From assembly GCA_016871395.1 (NCBI GenBank), contig VFYV01000004.1, forward strand, positions 48,678 through 112,677: a stretch of DNA of 64,000 bases, read 5' to 3'. The notes below the pieces were generated by a model. The model was not told the DNA's origin and did not search any database. It worked only from the letters and a program-made list of their open reading frames with translations. Of the stretch, positions 16,064 to 24,389 are shown piece by piece; position 1 is the first letter of the stretch, and every line of letters begins with the position of its first letter. The translations under genes were made by a program, and so were the position numbers. The DNA comes from Actinomycetota bacterium. GTDB lineage: Bacteria; Actinomycetota; Acidimicrobiia; Acidimicrobiales; Ilumatobacteraceae.

Positions 16064-16698
16064 ACCGTCACTGCGACGAGCGAGTTCACGGTGACATGAG
16101 CCAACCCGTCGGGCACGGGCACCACGTGTGGTACCGCGATCACCCGACATCCTGCGGCCCGCGCCGAACGCACACCCGTGGGTGAATCCTCGATCGCCAC
16201 GCAATGCGTCGGATCGACACCCAACTTCGCCGCGGCCGACAGATACGGCTCGGGGTGAGGCTTGCCCCGTCTTACCTCATCACCCGCCACCGACGAGGTG
16301 AAGCTGCCGGGCGGCAGACACATCACCACCTCGTCGGCGAAACGACGCCACGACATGGTCACCAGAGCGGTGGGAATGCCGGCCGCGACCACCGCGGCCA
16401 ACAACTCCCGTGCGCCCGGTCGCCACGGAACCGCCTCACGTAGTCGCGCCACCACTCGATCCAACAACAGCTCGACGATGTCGTGCGGCGCCAGGTCGAT
16501 GTTCCCGTTGTGAGCGATGTACCGCGCCGCGTCGAGGAGATCGAAACCGACCACGGCTTTGGCATGCTCGGTCGACCACGAACCGCCGTGCATCTCGACC
16601 ACCTCGAACTCGCTGGCGATCCAGTACGGCTCGGTGTCGACGATCGTGCCGTCCATGTCGAACAGAACGGCGGCGGGCCGCCCCAACTCAACGGGCAT
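16057..16698 (-). CDS. HAD-superfamily phosphatase/phosphomutase-like hydrolase
   Basis: A 213-residue subfamily-IA HAD protein. Motif I is VLFDMDGTIVDTEPYW near residue 10 (Asp nucleophile and Asp acid/base), motif II is TALVTMSW, and motifs III-IV are RGKPHPEPY and AIEDSPTGVRSARAAG. It resembles beta-phosphoglucomutase and sugar-phosphatase members. The ATG at 16698 overlaps the preceding amidohydrolase gene by 11 bases, so it is the last gene of the minus-strand operon. It overlaps glnR convergently by 7 bases. The substrate is unknown; a nucleotide or sugar phosphate is plausible. Confidence 0.85.
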   Translation of the reverse strand: MPVELGRPAAVLFDMDGTIVDTEPYWIASEFEVVEMHGGSWSTEHAKAVVGFDLLDAARYIAHNGNIDLAPHDIVELLLDRVVARLREAVPWRPGARELLAAVVAAGIPTALVTMSWRRFADEVVMCLPPGSFTSSVAGDEVRRGKPHPEPYLSAAAKLGVDPTHCVAIEDSPTGVRSARAAGCRVIAVPHVVPVPDGLAHVTVNSLVAVTVQ

Positions 16699-18067
16699 CG
16701 TCGAGTTTCTGGATACGACGACTGATGCGCGCGTGACTCCTGAGCATCTCGTCGAGCCTTGGATGCGTGATGTTTCCGTCACGAACCACCACTCGCCCGT
16801 TCACGATGGTGTGCCGGGCACCAACGGGTCCACAACGCAACCACGCCTCCACCGGGTCGGCGATGGCGCCGGCGAACGACGGTCCGGTGAGCGACCACAC
16901 CGCGATGTCGGCCACGGCACCCACGCTCAACTCGCCGATCTCTCCGACGCGGCCGAGACAACCCGCACCACCGTTAGTGGCCATCTCCAAGGCCATGCGC
17001 GCGGTACCCGCGTGGGCGCCGTTGCGAAGTTTGGCCAGCAACATCGCCTGGCGCGCCTCCAGCCACATCGACGCCGAGTCCGCCGACGACGAACCATCGA
17101 CACCGAGACCCACCTTGGCCCCCGCCGCCCGCAGGTCGACCACCGGCGAGATACCCGACGCCAGGATCAGGTTCGAACTCGGGCAGTGCGCGACACCGAT
17201 GCCCGCCGCCCCCAAGCGCTGCACCTCGTCGTGGTTGGGCATCACACAGTGCGCCACCCAGGTGCGGCTGCTGCACCACCCGGTTCGCTCGAGGTACTCC
17301 ATCGGTCGGCACCCGAAAGTGGCGATGGAGAAATCGTCGTCCTCAGCGTTCTCCGCGAAGTGCGTGTGCAGACGCACGTCGAGTTTCTCGGCCAACTCCG
17401 CCGAGCGAACCATCAATTGCTCGGTCACGCTGAACGGCGAACACGGTGCGAGGGCCACTCGGGTCATCGCACCGAAGGAAGGGTCGTGGTGTCGCTTCAC
17501 CGCTGCCTCGCTGGCCGCCAGAATCTCGTCGTCGTCGGCCACCACGTCGTCGGGCGGCAGACCACCATCTTTCTCGCTCAACGACATCGAGCCGCGGGTG
17601 GGATGGAATCGCATGCCCAACTCGTGGGCGGCCTCGATCTCGGCGGTCAACAGGTCGCCGGCGCCGTGCGGGTGCAGGTACAGGTGGTCGGTGGAGGTCG
17701 TGCAGCCCGACAGCACCAATTCAGCCAATCCCACGTATGCACTGACGTGAACGGCCTCCTCGTCGATGGCGCGCCACAGCGGATACAACGACTGCAACCA
17801 CCCGAACAACGGCTTGTCGGTCATGGGCGGGAAGGCCCGCGTGAGGTTCTGGTAGATGTGATGGTGCGTGTTCACCAGACCCGGCGTGACCAGACAATCG
17901 GTGGCGTCGACGAACTCGCGCGCCGACGGAACCGGATCGACCGACGAGCCGATGGCACTGATACGACCACCAACGACAGCGATCCATCCTCCGGGGATTT
18001 CGCGCCGGGCACTATCGACGGTGGCTATGTGCAGGGCGTTGCGAACGACCAAATCGACCTGATTCAT
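16688..18067 (-). CDS. 8-oxoguanine-deaminase-like amidohydrolase
   Basis: A 459-residue metal-dependent TIM-barrel amidohydrolase in the group that includes 8-oxoguanine deaminase, guanine deaminase and hydroxydechloroatrazine ethylaminohydrolase. PGLVNTHHHIYQNLTRAFP with HxH metal ligands, HTHFAENAEDDD, WVAHCVMPN, AHCPSSNLILASG and the catalytic GLGVDGSSSAD are present in order. The ATG at 18067 forms an ATGA overlap with the upstream decarboxylase. It shares a strand and operon with a molybdenum-hydroxylase-like protein and RidA, so purine or N-heterocycle catabolism is the likely context. The exact substrate is inferred. Confidence 0.85.
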   Translation of the reverse strand: MNQVDLVVRNALHIATVDSARREIPGGWIAVVGGRISAIGSSVDPVPSAREFVDATDCLVTPGLVNTHHHIYQNLTRAFPPMTDKPLFGWLQSLYPLWRAIDEEAVHVSAYVGLAELVLSGCTTSTDHLYLHPHGAGDLLTAEIEAAHELGMRFHPTRGSMSLSEKDGGLPPDDVVADDDEILAASEAAVKRHHDPSFGAMTRVALAPCSPFSVTEQLMVRSAELAEKLDVRLHTHFAENAEDDDFSIATFGCRPMEYLERTGWCSSRTWVAHCVMPNHDEVQRLGAAGIGVAHCPSSNLILASGISPVVDLRAAGAKVGLGVDGSSSADSASMWLEARQAMLLAKLRNGAHAGTARMALEMATNGGAGCLGRVGEIGELSVGAVADIAVWSLTGPSFAGAIADPVEAWLRCGPVGARHTIVNGRVVVRDGNITHPRLDEMLRSHARISRRIQKLDDAR

Positions 18068-19461
18068 TCGGGGTCCTCCTCCAGCGAGTCGAGAATCTCG
18101 ACCAGGTGAGCATTCGTGGTACGGGGATTGACGATGCAGAAGCGCAACACGGTTTCTCCGTTCCATGAACTGGGCACGACGAACGACTCGCCACCATGCA
18201 ACTGGGTATCACTCCACCGCCGATAGTGATCCTGTGACCAACCGACACGTCGGAACACCAGGATGCTGAGATCCGGCTCGAGCAGCAACTCCAAGTACGG
18301 GCGTCGTCGAATCTCCTCGGCACCGAAACGGGTGGTGTCGAGCGTCCTCTCCATGGCCACGGTGTACGCGTCACTTCCGTGGGTGGCCAAACTGAACCAC
18401 AAGGGCAGTCCGCGCGCACGTCGGGACAGGTGGTGGGCCACGTCGGCCGGATTCATCTCCATCCAAGGCTTCGTTTCGTCTTGCTCACCGTGCAGCACGT
18501 CGAGATACTCGGCGTGTTGAGTGTGGGCGCGCCGACCGTCGTGGATGTTCCGGTACAGCAAGGCACAACTGTCGTAGGGACCGAAAAGCCACTTGTGCGG
18601 GTCGACGATGAAGCTGTCGGCACACTCGATCCCCGTGAAGAGATGACGAACGCTCGGAGCGCACAAGGCGGCGGCCCCGTAGGCGCCGTCAACGTGGAAC
18701 CACACTCCGTGAGCTTGGGCCACATCGGCTACGGCGGCCAGATCGTCCACCATCCCCAGATTCGTGGTGCCCGAGGTGGCCACGATGGCGAAAAGGCGAT
18801 CACGGTCCGCGCTGTCGAGCGCTGACATGGTGGCCCCGAGCGCCGCACCATTCAGACGACCTTTTTCATCGGCGGGTACCACCTCGATGTCGGCGTCCAT
18901 CGCTCGCGCCGCTTGTTTCACCGACGAGTGTGCGCCGCTGGACGCGACCATCAAGCCGCGGGTGCGATCGTGTCGTCCCGCGGCCCGTTCGCGCCATCGA
19001 TGTCGGGCCGCGATGAGCGCCGACAGATTCCCCGCCGTTCCGCCGCTCACGAACACACCGCCGGCCGAGGCGGGGAAGTCGGCGAGGTCGGCGATCCAGC
19101 GCAACACTTGATTCTCGGCGAACACCGCGCCGGCGCCCTCCAGCCACGAACCGGTGTAAATGCTGCCGGCCGACACCACCATGTCGAAGATGATGGAGGC
19201 CTCGGTGGGTGCCCCCGGGACGAAGGACAAGAACTTGGGGTGGTCGACCGAGATGCAGGCGGGCGCCAGAACGTCGGTGTAGAGGCGCAACGCCTCGGCA
19301 CCTCCGATACCCGACGGGGTGATGGTCTGGCCGACCTGCAGCAACATCTGCTCATAGGGAATCGGCGCATCCAACGGCGGCGGGTCGATACGAATTCGAT
19401 CGATCGCGTAGCGCAGGGCTTGGCTCGCCAGCCGAGCCATCTCGGCGTCAGGAGTGTGCAC
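18064..19461 (-). CDS. PLP-dependent group II amino-acid decarboxylase
   Basis: A 465-residue fold-type-I PLP enzyme related to aromatic-L-amino-acid and DOPA decarboxylases. Lys290 in VDPHKWLF forms the Schiff base. FHVDGAYG contains the PLP-binding Asp258, SSGAHSSVKQAA the ring-stacking His178, and FVSGGTAGNL the phosphate-binding loop. HPKFLSFVPG near residue 74 is typical of the actinobacterial subgroup. It has no signal peptide. The ATGA overlap with the amidohydrolase indicates translational coupling. Substrate specificity (aromatic amino acid versus aspartate or glutamate) is not decided by the visible residues. Confidence 0.88.
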   Translation of the reverse strand: MHTPDAEMARLASQALRYAIDRIRIDPPPLDAPIPYEQMLLQVGQTITPSGIGGAEALRLYTDVLAPACISVDHPKFLSFVPGAPTEASIIFDMVVSAGSIYTGSWLEGAGAVFAENQVLRWIADLADFPASAGGVFVSGGTAGNLSALIAARHRWRERAAGRHDRTRGLMVASSGAHSSVKQAARAMDADIEVVPADEKGRLNGAALGATMSALDSADRDRLFAIVATSGTTNLGMVDDLAAVADVAQAHGVWFHVDGAYGAAALCAPSVRHLFTGIECADSFIVDPHKWLFGPYDSCALLYRNIHDGRRAHTQHAEYLDVLHGEQDETKPWMEMNPADVAHHLSRRARGLPLWFSLATHGSDAYTVAMERTLDTTRFGAEEIRRRPYLELLLEPDLSILVFRRVGWSQDHYRRWSDTQLHGGESFVVPSSWNGETVLRFCIVNPRTTNAHLVEILDSLEEDPE

Positions 19462-19523
19462 GCCTCACATTCTGCCAGTGTGGATCGACTCCGTAGCCGA
19501 TCACCGAACGGACGGCGTGACGG

Positions 19524-19679
19524 TCAGTTGTTCAGTTCGAGAAGTTCACTGCCCTCGTGACGGGCTTCGCCGTCTTTCCACAGCAAATGTCCGAGAAGAG
19601 CCGCGAGCCCGGCCATGGACAAACCAACCACGACGGGGAAACCGATGAGGGCGATGATCAGCACGATTGCTCCGGCCAT
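19524..19679 (-). CDS. Small membrane protein, 51 aa
   Basis: An unannotatable-by-homology protein of 51 residues starting at an ATG 9 bases after the ridA stop. Residues 3-35 form one or two closely spaced hydrophobic segments (AGAIVLIIALIGFPVVVGLS and MAGLAALLGHLLW). The C-terminal tail (KDGEARHEGSELLELNN) is polar and acidic. Its tight placement after ridA on the same strand and its clear membrane/tail architecture support a real gene. Function unknown; it could anchor or modulate a partner from the same operon. Confidence 0.7.
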   Translation of the reverse strand: MAGAIVLIIALIGFPVVVGLSMAGLAALLGHLLWKDGEARHEGSELLELNN

Positions 19680-19688
19680 GGTCTGAAA

Positions 19689-20195
19689 CTACTTCTTGGC
19701 GCGCCGAGGGGGCGACTTCTTGTTGGTGGACTTCTTCACCGACACCTTCTTCTTCGCCGACACCTTCGTCGCGCCGGACTTGGTGACCGACTTCTTCACC
19801 GACACCTTCGTCGCGACCGGCTTCGGTGCGGCCACGGGCTTGTAGGCCCAGGCTTCGATCTCGACCGAGCCACCAAAGGGCAGCGCCGCCACACCGATGG
19901 TGGAGCGCGCCGGGCGAGCACCAGCGAAACCAGCCACGTAGGCCTCGTTGAACGTGGCGAAGGTGTCCATATCGGTGAGGAAGCACAACGTCTTGGCGAT
20001 GTCGTTCAGGGTGCAGCCCTGTTCCTTCAGGCGCTCTTTCAGGTTCTTCACCGCCTGCGTAGTTTGGGCCGACACACCACCGGTGACCAGGGCACCGTCC
20101 TTGATGCCGAGTTGACCGGAAACGATCACCCAGTCGCCGGCACGCACGACCGGGGTGTAGGGACCGAGGGGGGCGGGAGCCTTTTTGGAAGCCAT
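19689..20195 (-). CDS. ridA: RidA-family deaminase with a lysine-rich C-terminal tail
   Basis: RidA (YjgF/YER057c/UK114) trimers hydrolyse reactive enamine/imine intermediates made by PLP enzymes. Residues 1-118 form a complete domain with GPYTPVVRAG, VIVSGQLG and the signature RPARSTIGVAALPFGGSVEI, including the substrate-binding Arg97. The remaining 50 residues are a low-complexity tail with about 16 Lys and 2 Arg mixed with Ala, Ser, Thr and Val, resembling histone-H1/AlgP-type nucleic-acid-binding tails. Normal RidA is about 125-130 residues. It lies with a PLP decarboxylase and an amidohydrolase, which fits an imine-clearing role. Confidence 0.88.
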   Translation of the reverse strand: MASKKAPAPLGPYTPVVRAGDWVIVSGQLGIKDGALVTGGVSAQTTQAVKNLKERLKEQGCTLNDIAKTLCFLTDMDTFATFNEAYVAGFAGARPARSTIGVAALPFGGSVEIEAWAYKPVAAPKPVATKVSVKKSVTKSGATKVSAKKKVSVKKSTNKKSPPRRAKK

Positions 20196-20260
20196 GTTTC
20201 GATGCTAGCGATGGATGTCTCGACCACGTCAACGAGACAACCACATCGCCGCGCCACAGG

Positions 20261-21790
20261 TCAGCGAAACAGGGGCCACCGTGACCGGTGGCCACCGTGG
20301 CGCCACGCCGCAGCCGCGACGGCGGCGAACACGGCGTCACTTCCGTTCACTGGTGGACCATCATCGTCCACCAAGGTGACGTCGACGCGCGGGGTGTCCA
20401 CGGCACGCAGCACACCGAAGGAACGAACGGTGAGGTCCAGCGGAACTCCGTCGCTGCTCACGGCCAGACCCTCCGACCGCACCCATCCGAGCGCCATGTG
20501 CGTTGCGCCGATGGCGTACGAACGAAGTACCACCTCGTCCAGAATTCGTCCGGCGTTCACGTTCACGGTCACCACATCATCGGTCACCGTGGCCCAGGCC
20601 TGGGCCCCATTGGGTGCCGTCACGTGGTCGCCTCTCTCACCGGGGTCCGTCACCGATGCGCGCATCACGGCGACCTCGGCCCAACCCGCCGCGCGAAGAC
20701 TCATCGACGTCCGGGGACCGACCACATCGTGTTCGACCACGGTCCAATCCGGGGCGAAACGGGCGATCGACTCCACCAGGCCCTCGGTGCGCACCGCGTG
20801 CATCACGCCCGAACCATCGGCGCGCACCGCCAAGGACATCGGTGGTCTTTTCGGCCCGGAACGCACCACGTCCTCGCGCGTCAGCAACACCCGAACCGCG
20901 CGACCGTTCTCGTCGGCCAATCGACGCGCAACCTCACGCAACTCCGAACTCGTCTTGCCCCCGAAGGCGCCACCGTTGTTGAGTGGGCCATGGGCTCGTC
21001 CACCGGGCTCGCACCATGCCGCGTCGGGTTCCACGTACGCGGGCTCCACCCACGTGGTGCACAACGTGTGCGACCACTCGCCATCGACAACCGGTAACGG
21101 CCAGTCGATGGCCACGGTGGACTTGCGTCCCTGCACGGTGCCGGCCAAGCGGCGCGCAGAGGCGATGTCGTCGGCCACGTGCCACGTGCCATCCAACGCG
21201 CGCAACGCCACCAACGCGTCGCGGGGCGCGATGTCGTCGGCGAATCCACCGGCACCCTGCGCCACTTGTGGTCCGACCTCCTGATGCGTCCCTCCCTCGA
21301 TCGCCGCACGCTCGGATGCCCGCGCCATGTCACGGTCGCCACTGATCCGGCGTGAGCCACGTCGCACGGCCACAGCCTCTTCGATGGTCTGCCAGCCGGT
21401 GCAACGACACGTGTGCGCGAGCATCGCCTTCGTGAAAGACTCGTGATCGTCCTCGACCTTGGCCTCCAAACGCATGATGATTCCGGGCGAACAGAAGCCA
21501 CATTGGCTCCCTCCGGTGGCGCACAAGGCGTCACCCCACGCCCGACGCGTGACATCGGTGAGACCTTCGAGTGTGGTGACTTCGCGTCCGTTCACCCGGG
21601 TCACCGGCGTCACGCACGACACCCGCGGTTCACCATCCACCCAGACGGTGCAGCAGCCGCATTGACCTTGGGGAGCGCAACCATCCTTGGCCGCGGTCAG
21701 TCCCGCCTCGTCGCGAAGCACCACCAACAGGCTGCCCGTCGAACCGGTCTCGAACGGTTCACCGTTCAAGATGAATGAGATTCCCGACAC
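20261..21790 (-). CDS. Compact fused 2Fe-2S / molybdopterin-binding hydroxylase-like protein
   Basis: Resembles xanthine dehydrogenase/aldehyde oxidoreductase subunits fused in one 509-residue chain. The N-terminal 2Fe-2S domains have Cys38, Cys44, Cys47 and Cys59 (GCAPQGQCGCCTVWVDG) and Cys97, Cys100, Cys128 and Cys130 (QCGFCSPGI and CRC). The rest (about 155-509) matches only parts of the large subunit: NNGGAFGGKTSSELREVARR at 271-290 and a reduced C-terminal region. Full large subunits are about 750 residues. The catalytic Glu of the GVGE-type motif appears replaced (VNGSDAVFAA, 481-490). It may be a reduced or inactive enzyme, or may need a partner. Confidence 0.75.
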   Translation of the reverse strand: MSGISFILNGEPFETGSTGSLLVVLRDEAGLTAAKDGCAPQGQCGCCTVWVDGEPRVSCVTPVTRVNGREVTTLEGLTDVTRRAWGDALCATGGSQCGFCSPGIIMRLEAKVEDDHESFTKAMLAHTCRCTGWQTIEEAVAVRRGSRRISGDRDMARASERAAIEGGTHQEVGPQVAQGAGGFADDIAPRDALVALRALDGTWHVADDIASARRLAGTVQGRKSTVAIDWPLPVVDGEWSHTLCTTWVEPAYVEPDAAWCEPGGRAHGPLNNGGAFGGKTSSELREVARRLADENGRAVRVLLTREDVVRSGPKRPPMSLAVRADGSGVMHAVRTEGLVESIARFAPDWTVVEHDVVGPRTSMSLRAAGWAEVAVMRASVTDPGERGDHVTAPNGAQAWATVTDDVVTVNVNAGRILDEVVLRSYAIGATHMALGWVRSEGLAVSSDGVPLDLTVRSFGVLRAVDTPRVDVTLVDDDGPPVNGSDAVFAAVAAAAWRHGGHRSRWPLFR

Positions 21791-21851
21791 GCGACCATTG
21801 TCGCACCACGTGACCGACGGTCACGACTCTGCGAGAACTACCGTCCTGGTC

Positions 21852-22733
21852 ATGTTCGACGAGCAACGCGCAATCGACCGACGTTCGATTCTTCGGATCG
21901 CCGCGGCGGGGATGTCCGGCTTGGCGTTGAGTCGCGTGTTGTCGGCCTGTGGCGGGTCGCCCTCCTCCACCGGGCCCGACGGACCGATCGATACGACCAT
22001 GTCCATCGTTCAGCGCTGGGTTCCCGATCAGTTGGGTCCGGGCTTTCAACGCCTGCCCATCTCGTTGGCCGACGACGCCGGCCTGCTGACGCGCGGGCCC
22101 GCCGAACTGACCGGCCGGGTGATCAGCTTTCTCGACGACAGCGTGGTGGCCGACGACTTGGTGGCCGTGCGTCGATCTCTCGGAGAAGGAACCGCACCGT
22201 TCTGGGTCTTCGAGACCGCCATCGATCGACCCGACATCTACGCCCTCATCGTGGAAGGAGGCCCCGATGATGGTGCGTCGTTGCAGGTGCGCGAGGCCGC
22301 GAGCCTGGTGGTGCCCCGCCCCGGCGAGTCGTTGCCGGGTTTCGACACTCCCACGTTCGACGATGCGCGCGGAGTCGAACCGCTGTGCAGTCGGCTTCCC
22401 CAGCCCTGCCCGTTTCACGACGTGACCTTGAACGAGGCATTGGCCTCGGGGCGGCGAGTGGTCTATCTCGTGGGCACCCCGGCCCATTGCCAAACCGGCG
22501 TGTGCTCACCGATTCTTGACGGCACGATCCCACTCGGCGACGAGTTCACCGACACCGTGTTCGTGCACGCCGACGTTTACGCCGACAAGGCGGGCACGGC
22601 GGTGGCACCAGCCGTGGACGCACTGTCGTTGACCTTCGAACCGGTGCTGTTCGTCGTCGACACCACCGGCCTGATCACCCATCGCTTCGAGGGAGTGTGG
22701 CACCCCGACGAGGTGCGCGCGGCGCTCAGCTGA
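21852..22733 (+). CDS. Tat-exported lipoprotein with thioredoxin-like domain
   Basis: A 293-residue protein. The N terminus has a twin-arginine signal (DRRSILRIAAAGMSGLALSR) ending in a lipobox-like LSAC, so Cys37 is probably lipidated and the protein faces outside. The C-terminal 130 residues look like a thioredoxin fold: VVYLVGTPAHCQTGVCSPIL carries a CxxxxC pair where thioredoxins have CxxC, followed by a helix and PVLFVVDTTGLITHRFEG. The N-terminal part (about 55-160) is of unknown family. Start ATG 21852 gives the shortest frame with an intact signal. It is convergent with erpA, overlapping by 8 bases. Function may be periplasmic redox or sensing; uncertain. Confidence 0.75.
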   Translation: MFDEQRAIDRRSILRIAAAGMSGLALSRVLSACGGSPSSTGPDGPIDTTMSIVQRWVPDQLGPGFQRLPISLADDAGLLTRGPAELTGRVISFLDDSVVADDLVAVRRSLGEGTAPFWVFETAIDRPDIYALIVEGGPDDGASLQVREAASLVVPRPGESLPGFDTPTFDDARGVEPLCSRLPQPCPFHDVTLNEALASGRRVVYLVGTPAHCQTGVCSPILDGTIPLGDEFTDTVFVHADVYADKAGTAVAPAVDALSLTFEPVLFVVDTTGLITHRFEGVWHPDEVRAALS

Positions 22734-23049
22734 AGGACTGACCGCAGCCGCAACTACGGGTGGCGTTGGGGTTCGTGATGTTGAAGCCCGCCTGGTTGAG
22801 GCCGTCCTTGTAGTCGAGTGTGGCGCCCAGCAACAGTTGCGCCGAGGCGGGATCGACGACCACCTTGACGGCCTCGCCGTAGACGGCCTGCTCGTCATCG
22901 TCGGTGATGTCGCTGTCGAAGAACATCTCGTAGGAGTAACCACTGCAACCGCCGGGACGCACGGCGACCCGGAGGGCCATATCGGTTGCACCTTCGGCCT
23001 CGAGCAGTTCTTTGACCTTGACCGCCGCGGAATCGGTGAGGGTGATCAC
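22726..23049 (-). CDS. erpA: Iron-sulfur cluster insertion protein, A-type carrier
   Basis: A 107-residue HesB/IscA-type carrier that delivers Fe-S clusters to apoproteins. The three conserved cysteines are Cys35 (GGCSGYSYEMFF), Cys100 and Cys102 (SCGCGQSFS). The GTG at 23049 is preceded by GGAGG with good spacing. It is divergent from mrp, another Fe-S assembly factor, across a 148-bp region that presumably holds both promoters. ErpA versus IscA assignment is by resemblance only. Confidence 0.93.
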   Translation of the reverse strand: MITLTDSAAVKVKELLEAEGATDMALRVAVRPGGCSGYSYEMFFDSDITDDDEQAVYGEAVKVVVDPASAQLLLGATLDYKDGLNQAGFNITNPNATRSCGCGQSFS

Positions 23050-23197
23050 GATGTGCCTCCTGAGTTACACGGCGGGTTCACCGCCTCGGAACACCTAAGA
23101 CTTTACCGGTCGGTGGTCGGCGAGACGAGGGGTGGTCACACGATTTCGGTCACCAACCGACCGAATTCCTCCTCGTCGACGCCGGTACCATGAGGCC

Positions 23198-24385
23198 ATG
23201 GCGCGCCGATCCGCCCCTCCCACCATGGATGAGGTGACGAATCTCCTCCGTTGCGTGATCGACCCTGAATTGGGCAGTGACGTGGTGGACCTGGGCATGG
23301 CGCGGTGCCTCGAGATCACCGACGACGGCCGGGTTCTGATCGAGGTGAAACTCACCATCGGCGGATGCCCCTTGCGGGCCCAGATCAAGAAAGACATCGA
23401 GACCCGCATCGCCACGCACCCGGGCGTCTTCGCCGTGAAGATCGAGTGGGGCGAGATGAACTCCGACGAGCGCTCGGCCGCCATGTCCAAGGCCCGGTGG
23501 AACGCCAAGGAGAACGCCACCGACACCGCCGTGCCGAACGCCACGCGCGTGTTGGCGATCGCCTCGGGCAAGGGTGGCGTGGGCAAGAGTTCCGTGACGG
23601 TGAATCTGGCTGCCGCCATCGCGGCGCAGGGGTACACGGTGGGCGTGCTCGACGCCGACATCTGGGGTTTCTCGGTGCCCCGCATGTTGGGCCTCGATCA
23701 GCGTCTGGAAGCCGAGGCGAACGAGGCCACTGGTCGCCCGATGATCCAGCCCAACCAACGCCGCGTGGGCGACGGATTACTGAAGGTGGTCTCCACCGGA
23801 TTCCTGGTCGAGAACGAGAGCACCGCATTGATGTGGCGGGGTCTGATGCTCACCAAGGCCGTGGAGCAGTTCCTCAACGACGTGGCATGGGGCGACATGG
23901 ATTACCTGTTCATCGACATGCCACCGGGCACCGGCGACGTGCAGATGGGTCTGGCCCGCATGTTGCCGCGCACCGACGTGGTGATTGTCACCACTCCGGC
24001 GGTCAGCGCACAGAAGGTCGCCATCCGAGCCGCCGACATGGCGCGACGGTCGTTCCTACGAGTGGCCGGCGTCATCGAGAACATGAGCGAGTTCGTGTGC
24101 AGTCACGGCGAGTCGTACGCGTTGTTCGGTCGCGGCGGTGGCGAGGCGTTGGCCGACGAGATCGGGGTGCCGTTGCTCGGTCGAGTTCCCATCGAGCCCG
24201 CGGTGGCCGATGGCGGTGACTCCGGCGAACCCGTGTCTTTGGTGGGCGAAGGTCCGGCCGCTCGCGCGTTCCGCGACATCGCCACGCTCATCATCACCGA
24301 GACGGTGCCGCCGGTTCAGATGGCCGGATGCTCGGCTCGCGTGGAGTCGGTGACGGCGGTGGCCGTCAATCGCCGCACGGCCTGA
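23198..24385 (+). CDS. mrp: Mrp/NBP35-family Fe-S carrier ATPase
   Basis: A 395-residue cytoplasmic P-loop ATPase that binds and transfers Fe-S clusters. An N-terminal MIP18/DUF59 domain (about 10-85, LTIGGCPLRAQIKKDI) precedes the deviant Walker A motif GKGGVGKSS (124-132), DADIWGFSVPRML and IDMPPGTGDVQ. Standard Mrp proteins carry a CPxC motif near IENMS; here the region reads IENMSEFVCSHGESY with one Cys, so the cluster-binding CxxC is altered. The ATG at 23198 gives MARRSAPPTMDEV. Convergent with fxsA, 4 bases apart. Confidence 0.9.
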   Translation: MARRSAPPTMDEVTNLLRCVIDPELGSDVVDLGMARCLEITDDGRVLIEVKLTIGGCPLRAQIKKDIETRIATHPGVFAVKIEWGEMNSDERSAAMSKARWNAKENATDTAVPNATRVLAIASGKGGVGKSSVTVNLAAAIAAQGYTVGVLDADIWGFSVPRMLGLDQRLEAEANEATGRPMIQPNQRRVGDGLLKVVSTGFLVENESTALMWRGLMLTKAVEQFLNDVAWGDMDYLFIDMPPGTGDVQMGLARMLPRTDVVIVTTPAVSAQKVAIRAADMARRSFLRVAGVIENMSEFVCSHGESYALFGRGGGEALADEIGVPLLGRVPIEPAVADGGDSGEPVSLVGEGPAARAFRDIATLIITETVPPVQMAGCSARVESVTAVAVNRRTA

Positions 24386-24389
24386 CGGA

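Noticed and set aside
16517..18109. 530-codon open frame on the plus strand opposite the amidohydrolase
   Set aside because: The minus-strand amidohydrolase has all catalytic motifs. The plus frame is a low-complexity Arg/His/Gly shadow.
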